A DNA stretch of 64,000 nt from Chitinophaga sp. CF418 (GCF_900142925.1 NZ_FRCN01000005.1:272128-336127), one strand, 5' to 3'. Shown: positions 43,101-51,250, numbered from the stretch's first letter. The notes: generated from the letters alone by a model not told the origin. Program-made: numbers and translations.

Positions 43101-45794
43101 GTGAACACCGCTCACCCGACAGTAACTGTAAGCACTACGGCACCTGCCAGGGTAAACATTCCGTTCACTACTACCATCACTTTCAGTGAAGCGGTAACCG
43201 GCCTTACTTCCGGTGACATAGCGATTACAAATGGTACAGCTGGCACCCTGAGTACATCAGACAATATCACTTACACCTTACAGGTTATACCAACCACGGA
43301 AGGTGCAGTGAGCGTAAATGTACCGGCAGATGCTGCAGTAAATATTGGCGACAATGGCAATACTGCCTCCAATACTGTAAGCATCACTTATGATATCACC
43401 GGACCAACTGTTATAACCGTAGGGGTACCAAATGACAAATATTACACAGTCGGAGAGGTTCTGAAGTTTAATGTTCATTTCAATGAGGATATCATCCTGA
43501 ATACAACAGGCGGTACACCTTACATTACACTCACTATTGGTACAACCACGGTCAATGCGAGCTACAATGCCGGTAACACTACAACCCTTCAGTTCAGCTA
43601 TACCGTGGTAAACGGCGACCTGGATATGGATGGTATCACAGTAGGTACACTGGTGCTGAATGGCGCTACAATAAAAGATGCTGCTACCAACGACGCGGTA
43701 CTGACACTGAATAATATCCCTAATACTACCGGTGTAAGGGTAAACACTACCAATCCAAGCGTAATACTGTCCTCTACTGCCAACGCACTGATCAACGCGC
43801 CGTTCACCGTAACAGCGACCTTCAGTGAAGCAGTGACAATACTGACCGCAAGTGATTTCTCTGTCACCAACGGTACAGTTTCCGGTCTGTCATCTCCAGA
43901 CAACATCACTTTCACCCTTACCGTAACACCAACTGCCGATGGCGCTGTAAGCATACAGGTGCCAGCTAATGCCGTTGTAAATATTGGAGGCAATTCTAAC
44001 ACGCCTTCCAACACACTCAACTTTACTTATGACGCTACCGCGCCTGTAGTAAATGGTGTAGCTGTGCCTCTCAATGGTTACTATAAAGCAGGTGATGTAA
44101 TGAACTTCATTGTATTCTTCAATGAAAACATCAACCTCAACACCGCAGGCGGTGCTCCTTATCTTAATGTTGTCCTTGGCTCAGGTACTGTGAGAGCTGC
44201 TTACACTGTCGCTACTGCGAACAGCCTGTCATTCAGCTACACAGTACAACCAGGGGATATGGATCTGGATGGCATCGCATTGGGTGCAACGCTCAACTTA
44301 AATGGCAGCACCATTAAAGATGACGCTACGAACGATGCGAACCTCACACTGAACAATGTTGCCAATACTTCCGGCGTATTTGTTCATACAGGTTCTCCAT
44401 CCGTACAATTGTCTACTACCGCTGCTACCCGTGTGAACGCTCCGTTTACAGTAACCACTGTCTTCAACGAAGCAGTAACCGGTCTGGCAGCAGGCGACTT
44501 CACCGTAACCAACGGTACCGCCAGCAACCTGCAGACAACAGACAACATCACTTACACATTAACGGTAACACCAGCTGCAGACGGTGCTGTTACTATCCAG
44601 CTGCCAGCCGCTCAGGCACAGAACATAGTGTCTAACGGCAACACAGCATCCAACATACTGACAGTTACTTACGACGCAACTGCACCAGTTATCGATGGCG
44701 GTCTGTCATTCGATATCCTGGAAAGAAGCGCAGTAGGTACACAGGTGGGTAAGGTAACCGCTACTGATGCATCAGGCATCTTCCAGAACTGGGCCATCAC
44801 ATCCGATGATTCCAACGGCGCCTTCTCAATAGATGCCAATGGTAACATCCTGGTGGCAGATCAGGCTAAGCTGAACGCCAAGGTGAGCACCACCGTTACC
44901 CTGACTATCACTGTCAGCGACGGATTGAACACCAGCACTGCCGTACCGGTAACAGTGAAGGTGATATTAGTGAACCAGGCGCCAACCCTCGACGCGATCA
45001 ACAACGTAACGATCTGTCCGGACGGTCAGGAACACACCATCCAGCTGTCAGGTGCCTCTGCGGTAGAACCAGGTCAGACTTATGGCTTTACCATCATCAC
45101 TGACAAAGCAGCCAGCTTCGATAAGCTGAGCGTAAGCGCGGCAGGTCTCATCACCTACCAGCTGAAGACCAGCGCAACCGGTACATCCGCAGTAACTGTT
45201 ACCATCAAGGATAATGGTGGTACTGCAAACGGTGGTATCGATACATTACGCCGCTCCTTCAATATTGAAGTGGCTACCCTGGGTGCCATCACTATCACCA
45301 GCGATAAAGGCAACAGCGTCTCCAAAGGAGATATTGTACACCTCTCCGCAACAGGTGGAACTCACTACCAGTGGGATAATGCCGATGGCATCATCAGTGG
45401 TCAGCAGAGCGCCGTACTGGAAGTAAGGCCAATGCAGAACACTACTTATCATGTTACCGCAAGCAACGACGCTGGCTGTACCAATACTGCCGACTTCACA
45501 GTCTCAGTAGTGGCAGACTTCAAAGTAGATGCGGTGAATCTCCTGACACCAAACGGTGATGGTAAGAATGATAAATGGGTGATCCGTAACCTGGATAGCT
45601 ATCCTAATAATGAAGTGAAGATCTTCGACCGCGCAGGCCGTCTTGTATATACCCGCAGGAATTACAGCAATGACTGGGATGGTACTATGAATGGCAGCCC
45701 GCTGGCTGAAGGCACTTACTACTACATCTTAACGATCGAAGGTGGTGCGAAAACAGCGAAAGGTTATATCACGATCATCAGGGACAGAAATTAA
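37149..45794 (+). CDS. Giant repeat adhesin with type IX secretion sorting domain
   Basis: A 2881-residue secreted protein. It has a signal peptide (LILFFMLAGFKGFAQ); residues ~35-315 are propeller-like (repeated GNLFV/GNIFL strands). Ig-like domains follow at ~320-580. Then come nine tandem Ig-like repeats of ~214 residues (about 584-2510), each with SENI-LNT, FSYTV--GDMDMDGI and LTLNNV signatures. A cadherin-like domain follows (~2515-2615), then two more Ig/PKD-like domains. The CHU_C-type C-terminal domain (from about 2795, LLTPNGDGKNDKWVI) directs type IX secretion. Repeats R2-R4 and R5-R7 are copies of a three-domain block. Probably a surface adhesin; the PorP/SprF partner gene follows 20 bp downstream. 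Confidence 0.88.
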   Translation: MNDTFTRGISRILLILFFMLAGFKGFAQYTKTSLETGRSLYSAMAKDQSGNLFVVRANAAGTAYELVKYTNGTGTPQILYSNLQQDNGVPPIGLAVNSLGDVFVTSLNSADGWEIIKLPAPNNNSPTVIHSGSYYSALATDQSNNLLSVEWDGGSSYQVVRYPFGAEQLAGTVVWNGLTLPSGLSSTYPAGLVTDSHGNIFLTDFLENSGGRLIKLTAPGFVATQIATGRGFTALAVDASDNLYINEATATANVAQIVKYTDPTQTGQVIYNQLSYDVNAHPYGLVVMPNGNIFANSNGSAPEVVKLAPPNINVLSVVRAAANPTNATSVTYTVTFSGSAAGVTTSAFTLVPSGVSSASIASVTGSGTTYTVTVNTGTGSGTIGLNVNGTGITPPVANAPYTGAVYTIDKTAPTGSIVINGGATVTNNPNVTLTLTGSDASTPLQMAFSIDGGAYTAYEAFATTKALVLPSTEGTRTVDMRLKDAAGNISVYSDNITLDLTAPNTTITGNPTNPSTSSSATFTFTSNEAGSTFEGSLDGAAYTPVTSPVTFTGLADGSHTFSVRAIDPAGNIDGSPASFTWLVDTNGPVITSVSVPANGYYRAGQTLQFTVKYNEPAFVTTAAGTPYINLIIGLNAVQVPYISGSGTTDLVFSYTVQPGEMDMDGITVQPLVQNNSGFIKDALGNDASTTLQNVASTTNVRVNTSIPSVTLSTATAMPTNAPFTVTATFSEAVTGLSVSDFNVLNTTVSSLSTTDNITYTVLMTPSSDGTRNISLPGNAVVNIGGNPNTPSNTISYTYDATAPTVTSVAVPANKYYRAGETLDFTVNFSENIILNTASGTPSLRLTIGAIPVQATYTGTSGTNALTFSYTVVNGDMDMDGITVNTLTLNGATLKDAATNNADLTLNNVAPTTGVFVNTAHPSVVIATAAPAIVNAPYTATITFSEAVSNFVIGDITTSNASLSSLNTSDNITYTVLVTPTTDGIVTLNIAADVAENIAANGNSASNTLSRIYDIAPPSVTAVDVPANGYYKAATIMDFTVHFSENITLNTSGGSPTLSLTIGSSTVNATYNGTSGTDALNFSYTVQNGDMDMNGIQVSALLLNGSTIKDVANNNAVLTLNNVGNTTGVFVNTQHPSVTLSTAAPAIVNVPYTVTVTFSEAVTGLAAADFNVTNATVGTPATTNNITYTVLVTPTADGPVSISLPAGAAVNIGDNDNTVSNTLNNTYDGTVPTVTAVAVPANGYYKAGTTLDFIVRFSENITLNTTGGNPTLGLTIGAATVNATYTGTNGTNGLNFSYTVQSGDMDMDGIVITSLALNGATLKDDATNNADLTLNNVGNTTGVRVNTSIPTVVLSTAAATPTNAPFMVTATFSEAVTGLTGGDYNVVNATIGAPITADNITYDILVTPTADGPVSISLPADAAVNIGDNGNTASNTLSLVYDATAPTVTSVAVPANKYYRAGETLNFTVNFSENIILNTTGGTPSLRVTIGTIPVQAAYTGTSGTNATFSYTVVNGDMDMDGITVNALNLNGATIRDAATNNANLTLNNIAPTTGVFVNTAHPSVAITSAAPAIVNTPYTATITFSEAVSNFVIGDITATNASLSNLSTSDNITYTVLVTPPADGTVTLNIAADVAENIGANGNTASNTLSRLYDAAPPAVTAVDVPVNGYYNAGTTLNFTVHFSENITLNTTGGNPQLSLIIGTSTVNAAYTGTSGTDALNFSYTVVNGDMDMDGIQVGNLLLNGSTIKDAANNNAVLTLNNVGNTANVFVNTQHPIVTLSMVAPAIVNVPYTVTVTFSEAVTGFTTGDVTAVNATVSNLQTTDNITYTVLVTPAADGVVSISVPADAAVNIGANGNTASNTVINTYDGTAPVVTSVAVPANGYYKAGTTLNFTVTFDENIIVNTTGGTPKLGITIGTETVDAAYTGTNGTNALNFSYTVQDGDMDMDGITVGTLALNGATIKDVATNNVVLTLNNVGNTSNVFVNTAHPTVTVSTTAPARVNIPFTTTITFSEAVTGLTSGDIAITNGTAGTLSTSDNITYTLQVIPTTEGAVSVNVPADAAVNIGDNGNTASNTVSITYDITGPTVITVGVPNDKYYTVGEVLKFNVHFNEDIILNTTGGTPYITLTIGTTTVNASYNAGNTTTLQFSYTVVNGDLDMDGITVGTLVLNGATIKDAATNDAVLTLNNIPNTTGVRVNTTNPSVILSSTANALINAPFTVTATFSEAVTILTASDFSVTNGTVSGLSSPDNITFTLTVTPTADGAVSIQVPANAVVNIGGNSNTPSNTLNFTYDATAPVVNGVAVPLNGYYKAGDVMNFIVFFNENINLNTAGGAPYLNVVLGSGTVRAAYTVATANSLSFSYTVQPGDMDLDGIALGATLNLNGSTIKDDATNDANLTLNNVANTSGVFVHTGSPSVQLSTTAATRVNAPFTVTTVFNEAVTGLAAGDFTVTNGTASNLQTTDNITYTLTVTPAADGAVTIQLPAAQAQNIVSNGNTASNILTVTYDATAPVIDGGLSFDILERSAVGTQVGKVTATDASGIFQNWAITSDDSNGAFSIDANGNILVADQAKLNAKVSTTVTLTITVSDGLNTSTAVPVTVKVILVNQAPTLDAINNVTICPDGQEHTIQLSGASAVEPGQTYGFTIITDKAASFDKLSVSAAGLITYQLKTSATGTSAVTVTIKDNGGTANGGIDTLRRSFNIEVATLGAITITSDKGNSVSKGDIVHLSATGGTHYQWDNADGIISGQQSAVLEVRPMQNTTYHVTASNDAGCTNTADFTVSVVADFKVDAVNLLTPNGDGKNDKWVIRNLDSYPNNEVKIFDRAGRLVYTRRNYSNDWDGTMNGSPLAEGTYYYILTIEGGAKTAKGYITIIRDRN
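39541..43389 (+). repeat. Higher-order duplication of a three-domain block in the adhesin gene
   Basis: The segment starting atgatgctaccgctccaacg at 39541 recurs at 41467, exactly 1926 bp (3 x 642) later. Domain-specific features recur in the same order in both blocks, for example SNFVIGDIT and PVQA(T/A)YTGTSG in the first domain of each. The second block lost one codon near 41664. Confidence 0.8.
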
Positions 45795-45814
45795 TCCGGT
45801 AACAACTATTTATT

Positions 45815-46738
45815 ATGAGCAAAAAACTAAATATACGTTCGTTCATTGTCAGCAGCCTTTTATTGGCTGCTGGCATTAACAACCAGGTCAGTGCCCAATC
45901 GCTCAGTAATGCAAAGGCCTTACTGGAGCCATCCGGCACCCAGTACTTCCAGAACCAGTACCTGGCAAACCCTGCTATGGCCGGGCTCGAAAAAGGGCTG
46001 CACCTGAATGCCGCTTACCGCAATCAGTGGAATGGCATCGAAGGTGCTCCGATCACAAAGTTCTTCTCTGCCGACTATGCCGTAGGTAACAGGGTGGGCA
46101 CAGGCTTACACATCTTCAATGATGTAGCGGGTCTGATCAACAGGACACGTGTTGCCCTCACCTATGCCTATCACCTGCCGCTGACCAATCCTGACCAGCA
46201 GCTGCACTTCGGTCTGTCGCTGGCATGGAACGTACAACGCATCGATTATAAGAACCTGAATGGCGATCCGAATGACCCTTCCGTAAGTGCATTCAACCGC
46301 CGGGATAATTACTTCGAAGCAGAGTACGGCATGGCATACACAGATACAAAACTGACCATACAGGCATCCCTGCCCAACGTAAGAAGTCTCTTTACCGGAG
46401 ATGACAAGGAAGCAGACGGCGGTGGCATCTTCTTTACGGCAGCTTCCTACAGATTTGCCGTGAATGAAGCGATCACTTCCATAGAGCCTAAGATCTGTTA
46501 CCGTGGTGTACGTGGTTTTGACAATATTCTCGATGCAGGCGTTAACGTCTCTATCCTGAATGATGTTGCCAACGTAATGGCGATGTACCATACCACAAAA
46601 AGCGTAACGGCTGGTATTGGCGTGAATATCCTGAAAACGGTAGGCATACAGGCAATGTATACCACCCAGACGGGAGGCATCAAGACCTATGTTGACGGCA
46701 CCTACGAAATAGGCGCTACCGTCCACCTGTTCAGATAG
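45815..46738 (+). CDS. PorP/SprF-family type IX secretion membrane protein
   Basis: A 307-residue outer-membrane beta-barrel protein. The signal peptide ends at QVSAQS. The family hallmark FQNQYLANPAMAGLEKGLHLNAAYRNQW appears at residues ~47-75, followed by amphipathic strands to a C-terminal EIGATVHLFR. PorP/SprF-like proteins are encoded next to large CHU_C-domain cargo and attach or pass the cargo at the surface. The 20-bp gap to the adhesin gene and the terminator right after support a dedicated partner. Confidence 0.92.
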   Translation: MSKKLNIRSFIVSSLLLAAGINNQVSAQSLSNAKALLEPSGTQYFQNQYLANPAMAGLEKGLHLNAAYRNQWNGIEGAPITKFFSADYAVGNRVGTGLHIFNDVAGLINRTRVALTYAYHLPLTNPDQQLHFGLSLAWNVQRIDYKNLNGDPNDPSVSAFNRRDNYFEAEYGMAYTDTKLTIQASLPNVRSLFTGDDKEADGGGIFFTAASYRFAVNEAITSIEPKICYRGVRGFDNILDAGVNVSILNDVANVMAMYHTTKSVTAGIGVNILKTVGIQAMYTTQTGGIKTYVDGTYEIGATVHLFR

Positions 46739-46757
46739 TAAGATTGAATAAAAAGTG

Positions 46758-46797
46758 AGAGCCTGTCCGGGTCATTCCTGGGCAGGCTCTTTTTTTA
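46758..46797 (+). terminator. Intrinsic terminator of the adhesin operon
   Basis: A GC-rich stem (agagcctgtcc / gggcaggctct) is followed by seven or more T residues, 20 bp after the PorP stop. Confidence 0.85.
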
Positions 46798-46990
46798 TGA
46801 TCATTATCATCCAGTCAGATTTATAAAAAAATCTTAATTTTAGCCGGTGAATTTGAAAATCTATACCTATTCTGAAATATTTTCACCAATTTGTACAGAT
46901 TATCAGGTAATTAGTATGCGAACACAGCAAGGGGAATTCCCCGGGGATATGCTATGAAGCCTTTTCAAACTAAGATTTACACCGTAAAAT

Positions 46991-47974
46991 ATGAGTAACA
47001 AACCGACTGACTTCACGTGGAGTAATGAGCCGAACCCACATCATGTTAGAGTAAGGCAGATCCTGAAACAACATCCTGAGGTAAAGGAACTTATAGGGAA
47101 AAACCCCTATACGATTTATATGATCATCGGCCTGGTAGCAGCGCAGGTTGGTCTTTCTTTCTGGTTACGTGATGCCTCCTGGTGGTTGATCTTCCTGGTA
47201 GCCTACGCCGTAGGCGCCTTTATCAGCCATGCTTTGTGGGTAATGATCCACGAGACTGCCCATGGACTCATATTTAAAGGCAAAACACCGAACCTATTTG
47301 CAGGCATGATCGCAAACTGGCCGCATATATTTCCCAGCTCAGTTTCTTTCCAGCGCTATCACCTGAAGCACCATGCCCACCAGGGAGAACATGAACTGGA
47401 TGCTGACCTGCCGGATTTCTGGGAGGCTGCACTGGTAAGCAACAATCCGATAAAAAAGATGCTGTGGTTCCTTTTCTTCCCTGTTTTCCAGATCTGCCGC
47501 ACCGCCAGGTTGAATATTTCCCTGCTGGACCGCTGGATCGTGGTGAACTGGATCGTACAGATTGCTTTCGACGTGGCCATCGTAGCCTTCATCGGCCCTA
47601 AAGCCCTGCTCTATATGTTGATCAGTTTCTTCTTCTCAGTAGGCCTTCACCCATTGGGCGCCCGCTGGATACAGGAACACTATCTGACCCTGGATCCAAT
47701 CCAGGAAACTTACAGTTACTATGGCCCGCTGAACACAGTAGCCTTTAACGTAGGTTATCACAACGAACACCACGATTTTCCATCCATTCCATGGAATAAA
47801 TTGCCACAGATCAAAAGTAAAGCACCTGCTTTCTATGATACATTACTGTCGCACGCATCGTGGACCAAGCTGTTCTTCACCTTCATTTTCGACCCGAAAT
47901 TGTCACTTTATTCCCGCGTACTAAGAAAGGAAAAAGTGAAAATTGCCAAGGAAACAGAGACAGCAGCAGCTTAA
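46991..47974 (+). CDS. Sphingolipid delta-4 desaturase-like fatty-acid desaturase
   Basis: A 327-residue membrane di-iron desaturase. Histidine boxes: HETAH (87-91), HLKHH (124-128), HNEHH (257-261). The N-terminus (TDFTWSNEPNPHHVRVRQIL) resembles the Lipid_DES N-terminal domain of dihydroceramide desaturases. The segment ETYSYYGPLN, then FNVGYHNEHHDFPSIP is nearly the DES1 signature, as I recall the human protein. Four or more membrane helices lie around 40-85 and 180-220. Predicted to introduce a delta-4 double bond in a sphingoid base; Chitinophaga relatives make sphingolipids (family knowledge). Substrate in this strain is inferred. Monocistronic, with its own terminator. Confidence 0.87.
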   Translation: MSNKPTDFTWSNEPNPHHVRVRQILKQHPEVKELIGKNPYTIYMIIGLVAAQVGLSFWLRDASWWLIFLVAYAVGAFISHALWVMIHETAHGLIFKGKTPNLFAGMIANWPHIFPSSVSFQRYHLKHHAHQGEHELDADLPDFWEAALVSNNPIKKMLWFLFFPVFQICRTARLNISLLDRWIVVNWIVQIAFDVAIVAFIGPKALLYMLISFFFSVGLHPLGARWIQEHYLTLDPIQETYSYYGPLNTVAFNVGYHNEHHDFPSIPWNKLPQIKSKAPAFYDTLLSHASWTKLFFTFIFDPKLSLYSRVLRKEKVKIAKETETAAA

Positions 47975-47991
47975 AAATGATTTTTCGTCAT

Positions 47992-48028
47992 AAAAGAAGG
48001 ACGGTCTTTAACAGGCCGTCCTTCTTTT
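47992..48028 (+). terminator. Intrinsic terminator of the desaturase gene
   Basis: Perfect 13-bp arms (47992-48004 and 48016-48028) with an 11-nt loop and a T-rich 3' arm, 17 bp after the stop. Confidence 0.85.
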
Positions 48029-48167
48029 ATGGGAATATCATCTGGGGATTTTATCCATACGCCGGCTACAAATATCCCGGTCCCGGGATTCCCCCATGAG
48101 GTTATAAACATCCGGTTCCCGGGATTTCCCCCAGGGCTATAAACATTCGGATCTGGGGGATAAATTC

Positions 48168-48565
48168 ATGACGCCCAGGGTTATCACCCCGGGGATTCCG
48201 GTAACCACAACAAAACACCAATCAACCCCGTTAGGGGTTGCCGTGTTTGTAGCCCAGGGTGACAACCCTGGGGATTCCGGTAACCACAACAAAACGCCAA
48301 TCAACCCCGTTAGGGGCTGCCGTGTTTGTAGCCCAGGGTGACAACCCCGGGGATTCCGGTAACCACAACAAAACACCAATCAACCCCGTTAGGGGTTGCC
48401 GTGTTTGTAGCCCAGGGTTATCACCCCTGGGGATTCCGATAATCACAACAAAACACCAATCAACCCCGTTAGGGGTTGCCGTGTTTGTAGCCCAGGGTGG
48501 CAACCCTGGGGATTCCGGTAATCACAACAAAACACCAATCAACCCCGTTAGGGGTTGCATGTTTG
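48168..48565. repeat. Tandem array of 79-bp double-hairpin repeats
   Basis: Five copies at a 79-80 bp period (the caacccc core at 48222, 48301, 48380, 48460 and 48539). Each unit holds two dyads: caacccc-gtta-ggggttg and a cccagggt / accctggg stem. Copies differ by few bases. Between 48060 and 48170 more diverged pieces (ataaacatccgg, cccgggatt) suggest decayed copies. The array lies between two convergent genes and ends about 15 bp before the lyase stop. It codes for nothing credible and has no unique spacers. Most likely a REP/BIME-like intergenic element. Confidence 0.85.
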
Positions 48566-48581
48566 TAGCCCCGTTTACACC

Positions 48582-50534
48582 CTATAACTGCCGTATTATA
48601 AACTCATGGCGTCCGCTGCTTACACTCTCTTTACGTTGCAATAGCAGCCGCGTGATCTGCTTGTGGGGCCAATTATCCGCCAGCCGCTTTTCGTCCGGAG
48701 CATTACAATCTATTTGCTCCTTTTTAACATTCCAGATATCCGCATCATATTCCAACAGCACCGGTCGTTCCCCAGGTATATTGAAGCGGATCGCCCCTTG
48801 TTGTAAATCTACCGGGCAGACAGTCATAAAGGTCTGTGTCAGCGTTGTGGCAGGAGCATTCAGGACAAAATCATCTGTAATGGTTACCCTGTTCTGTTGC
48901 CGGTCCATTTTTACGTCCCGCTTCCATTGGCTTACCCCGGCCTCCGGTGCATATGCACCCGCAATATCCATGTGCAGGGTAACATTATTACCGTCTTTCA
49001 GGTATTGTACCTCCCTGGCGCTGAATTTCCTGCCTGCGTTCTGCTGTACTCCGTTTATGGTTGGTAGATTATGATAAGCTGAGCTGTTATACCAGAGCTG
49101 GTATCGCTCCTTTGAGAAGGTTTTTGCTGTATACGTGCCCAGCCCTACATCTATGATAACAGGCTGCCCGGAGGCATATACGATGAAATCCCCCACATCA
49201 TTATGGTTATGGCTTTCACCATTATGTCCGCCGTGAGAGGCTACAAATAATCCCCTATCTGTCCTGGCCGCCATTAACTGGATACTTTCCAGCCATACGT
49301 CCGGGATTGCGGGTGCTAGTCCCTTGCTGTTGCTGCAGTCCGTCCAGGCCTGCATATTGAAAAGCATCCTGGGTTTGGCGAAATCTCCGGAGATGGGTGT
49401 TCTTACAGGATACCGGTGAAAAGCCCAGGCGCCAAAACTCGTTAGCGTGGTATCCCGCAGGGCCCGTCCCATGCGGTACAGCAGCAAACCATCGGTACTG
49501 ATCACCGGCGAAGCATCTGCAACGTTGATATAGTAACTGCCGGCAATATGCATTTTATAGATATAAGCCGCCATGTTCGTTATAATGGGTGCATCGTAGA
49601 TCGTCAGTTTACCACCGGTAGCGCTTTCCAGGATGGTGAGAGCATCGAACAGTCTACCAGTAGCGCCTGACCAGTAAACAGGTCCCTCATCTATAGCGCC
49701 ATCATCTCCGATAAAATTGATGTAATGATCGAGCAGGTGTAACGCATGCTCCAGCTCATTGATCCGGCGTTCAGGGGTCTTTTCCAATAGAAGCAGGCTG
49801 GTCATCCAGTTACTGATCACCCAGGGATTCCAGTTGTTGATAGGATACTCCTTGGTGCCCTTCTTCAGATAGAAATATCTGTCGCTGTCTTTCTCCAGCG
49901 GCACAAGCATTCTTCTGTTCACCTCATAGTAAATACGCTTACGTAACAGTATAGAATACGCGTCCAGTTGCTTACCCAGCAGATAATCAGTAAGGGCAAG
50001 CACAGCGGCGGTTTCACTTACAAACAGATCTACAGCAGGATCTTCCACATCAGCCAGATCTATACCTGCTTTCTGCAGGTATAGGTGTCCCGGTGTACCC
50101 CAGTAACTTTCTTCACATAAAGACCAGATACCATTTATGACAGCGTTCAGGAAACGGCCTTTCTGTTCTATAGACTCAGCTACCGCCATTGTAAACAACT
50201 GGTCCCTTTTCCTGAAAGAGACTTCTTCATAGTGTGAGCGATCGCCGTTTTGCTGGTATTCCATCATCATGGTGGCTGGAATAGCCACAAAGGGGATCTT
50301 CTGGTATACTTCCGCCTGCCTGATGATACTCTGACGAACGGAGTCAGGCAATACCTTCTGCCATTCTGCGGTGCTTACCGGGAAAGGATGCCATTGACCA
50401 GGAGGTTGTAGGGCGCCGGCAATCTCCTGCCGGGAAAATCTGCTTAACAGGTTACGGGGCGTCTGTGCTGTTGTCTGAACAGATATCATACTCAATGATA
50501 TCAGCAGTAACAGGGATGAAATAATATTTGTCAT
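48582..50534 (-). CDS. Heparinase II/III-like polysaccharide lyase
   Basis: About 650 residues; start set at 50534 (MTNIISSLLLLISLS), which gives the signal peptide ending at TTAQ. The N-terminal half (residues ~70-340) is an all-helical alpha/alpha toroid. The C-terminal half is a beta-sandwich starting with GGHNGESHNHNDVGDF near residue 437, the hallmark heparinase II/III motif. Tyr/His residues of the toroid are probably catalytic. It would cleave uronate-containing polysaccharide by beta-elimination in the periplasm. No SusC/D pair is adjacent, so the substrate is unknown. Confidence 0.85.
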   Translation of the reverse strand: MTNIISSLLLLISLSMISVQTTAQTPRNLLSRFSRQEIAGALQPPGQWHPFPVSTAEWQKVLPDSVRQSIIRQAEVYQKIPFVAIPATMMMEYQQNGDRSHYEEVSFRKRDQLFTMAVAESIEQKGRFLNAVINGIWSLCEESYWGTPGHLYLQKAGIDLADVEDPAVDLFVSETAAVLALTDYLLGKQLDAYSILLRKRIYYEVNRRMLVPLEKDSDRYFYLKKGTKEYPINNWNPWVISNWMTSLLLLEKTPERRINELEHALHLLDHYINFIGDDGAIDEGPVYWSGATGRLFDALTILESATGGKLTIYDAPIITNMAAYIYKMHIAGSYYINVADASPVISTDGLLLYRMGRALRDTTLTSFGAWAFHRYPVRTPISGDFAKPRMLFNMQAWTDCSNSKGLAPAIPDVWLESIQLMAARTDRGLFVASHGGHNGESHNHNDVGDFIVYASGQPVIIDVGLGTYTAKTFSKERYQLWYNSSAYHNLPTINGVQQNAGRKFSAREVQYLKDGNNVTLHMDIAGAYAPEAGVSQWKRDVKMDRQQNRVTITDDFVLNAPATTLTQTFMTVCPVDLQQGAIRFNIPGERPVLLEYDADIWNVKKEQIDCNAPDEKRLADNWPHKQITRLLLQRKESVSSGRHEFIIRQL

Positions 50535-50671
50535 TACTGATGATTCACTTATCAACAGGTCATCCTTCCTTACCGACAGGAAACGCCTGTTGACCGATTC
50601 CAAAAAAAGTAGTGTCTTCAATGCTGATACCTTTGTATCACATTCTCAAAAAAACACTAAACAAATGAGTC

Positions 50672-51208
50672 ATGAAAAAGATTTTTTTTGCAGCAGGCGT
50701 ATTGCTTATGTCAGTTAACATAACATTTGCACATACTCAGGACGAAGGTAAAAAAACAAAAGCGGAGAGAAAGGAAATACGTAGGGAAAACAACGCAGAG
50801 GTGAGCATTTTTACAAAGAACCAGTTCTATGAAGATTTCCCCGGAGCAACCAATATACGCTTCGAGAAAACAAACTATTTCGAGGAAGTAGCTTTTACAA
50901 TGGGTCAAAAAGACATGAGGGCTTACTATGATATTCATAGTAACCTCGTCGGCACAACGGAAACAAAGACATTTGCTGATTTGCCTGAAAATGCACAGCA
51001 CACCATTCAGAAAAAATACGGCGACTACAATGCAGAAAGAGTATTCCTGTACGATGACAACGAAGCCAATGAAACGGATATGACATTGTTTGACATGGCA
51101 TTTGATGACGCCGATAACTATTTCGTAGAACTAAGAAAGAACAGTGAACTAATGATTGTTAAGGTTGACATGGCAGGGAATGTTTCATTTTTCAAGGCCA
51201 TTAAGTGA
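50672..51208 (+). CDS. Secreted PepSY-like (DUF2874-type) protein
   Basis: A 178-residue exported protein with signal peptide (KKIFFAAGVLLMSVNITFA) and a charged spacer (KKTKAERKEIRRENN). Two tandem PepSY-like units follow, the first with FYEDFPGATNIRFEKT, AYYDIHSNLVGTTETK and FADLPENAQHTIQKKY, the second with DNYFVELRKNSELMIVKVDMAG. Such small periplasmic proteins are frequent in Bacteroidota and resemble beta-lactamase-inhibitor-like folds; function is unknown. A TACCTTTG box at 50628-50635 is a likely -7 element. It ends with a strong terminator. Confidence 0.75.
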   Translation: MKKIFFAAGVLLMSVNITFAHTQDEGKKTKAERKEIRRENNAEVSIFTKNQFYEDFPGATNIRFEKTNYFEEVAFTMGQKDMRAYYDIHSNLVGTTETKTFADLPENAQHTIQKKYGDYNAERVFLYDDNEANETDMTLFDMAFDDADNYFVELRKNSELMIVKVDMAGNVSFFKAIK

Positions 51209-51214
51209 TGAATG

Positions 51215-51248
51215 AAAAAGGCGTTCCGCTTTCGCGAACGCCTTTTTT
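51215..51248. terminator. Bidirectional intrinsic terminator
   Basis: A 12-bp perfect stem (51215-51226 and 51236-51247) with A-run left and T-run right serves the PepSY-like gene and the convergent glycosyltransferase gene. Confidence 0.85.
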
Positions 51249-51250
51249 AT

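Noticed and set aside
48168-48565. Possible CRISPR array
   Set aside because: The whole 79-bp unit repeats with no unique spacers and no cas genes nearby.
48137-49074. Open frames on both strands across the 79-bp repeats
   Set aside because: The frames exist because the repeat lacks stops; they have no start context, run into the lyase gene antisense, and translate to the repeated unit only.
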